From the NCBI RefSeq assembly GCF_001424985.1, contig NZ_LMDA01000001.1, forward strand, positions 434,001 to 498,000: a stretch of DNA of 64,000 nt. Direction: 5' to 3'. Shown piece after piece: positions 63,948-64,000 of this stretch (positions within the stretch are counted from its first letter, which is position 1; the number at the start of each line of letters is the position of its first letter). Position numbers and translations under genes: made by a program. The notes under the pieces are model-generated. The model did no database searches. It had not been told where the DNA came from and saw nothing but the letters and a program-made list of their open reading frames with translations. The stretch comes from Rhizobium sp. Root1212. GTDB lineage: Bacteria; Pseudomonadota; Alphaproteobacteria; Rhizobiales; Rhizobiaceae.

Positions 63948-64000
63948 TCACCGCCGCAAAAAGGCCTCAAAGGCGGCCTTTGCCTCGGCGCTCTTCAGCT
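63948..64000 (-). CDS. C-terminal end of an unidentified gene (possibly enoyl-CoA hydratase)
   Basis: The minus strand from the window end reads LKSAEAKAAFEAFLRR followed by TGA at 63948. Only 17 codons are visible, one of them incomplete. The pattern (SxEAKxAFxAFLxRR) is common at the C terminus of crotonase-family enoyl-CoA hydratases, but this is too short to be sure. Confidence 0.5.
   Translation of the reverse strand, partial: LKSAEAKAAFEAFLRR

Overview
This window looks like core chromosome of a Rhizobiaceae alphaproteobacterium (Rhizobium, Agrobacterium or Neorhizobium type). The evidence is the high GC content, the cell-cycle methyltransferase CcrM, the gene orders smc-dsbA-DUF721/mutY, ctaCDBGE-DUF983-surf1-ispH-thrB-rnhA, thrC-M16 peptidase-rimJ-GGDEF/EAL, bioMNY and xseB-pirin-dxs-tlyA-RNA methyltransferase, and several families of palindromic intergenic repeats typical of rhizobia. 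No rRNA, tRNA, CRISPR array, IS element or prophage was seen. About 64 protein genes are called, two of them cut by the window edges.

Layout. Positions 1-11 kb hold the N-terminal part of SMC, a DUF559 nuclease-like gene between two repeat copies, a DsbA-like lipoprotein, DUF721, mutY with a HAD phosphatase and an NTF2-like gene, a secreted RTX protein, ccrM, and an AT-rich orphan two-membrane-segment gene. Positions 11-24 kb hold the thrC operon ending in a GGDEF/EAL protein whose GGDEF motif is degenerate, a zinc metallopeptidase, CsbD, YqgE, a DsbD-like protein, a peroxiredoxin, rnhA and thrB. Positions 24-33 kb hold ispH and the complete aa3 cytochrome oxidase cluster, including a 46-residue CoxF-like peptide; an FNR/FixK-type palindrome lies just before ctaC. 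Positions 33-44 kb hold an IalB-like protein, an aldo/keto reductase divergent from a TetR gene with two matching operators, tldD, a 25-residue membrane peptide with its membrane-protein neighbour, a polysaccharide deacetylase, pdxH, a J-domain protein, fabI and a phosphoglycerate mutase-like enzyme. Positions 44-64 kb hold a second GGDEF/EAL protein with intact motifs, aroC, a RibBX-type ribB, a YcaQ-type glycosylase, the biotin transporter bioMNY, an HDAC-like deacetylase, xseB, a Phd/VapC toxin-antitoxin pair with a 30-bp operator, pirin, dxs, opgC, tlyA, an Fe-S RNA methyltransferase and a chemoreceptor.

Functional themes are aerobic respiration (oxidase subunits plus haem and copper assembly factors), synthesis of threonine, chorismate, isoprenoid, riboflavin, PLP and fatty-acid products, DNA maintenance (SMC, MutY, CcrM, YcaQ, RNase HI, exonuclease VII), envelope functions and c-di-GMP turnover. 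I found no clearly new multi-gene system. The best leads are regulatory (FNR-like box on the oxidase operon, TetR operator pair, toxin-antitoxin operator) and small or orphan genes (25-aa membrane peptide, AT-rich 2-TM protein, a GTG-start membrane protein coupled to ispH, and the repeat-flanked DUF559 gene). All family calls are from reading translated motifs; no database search was run.
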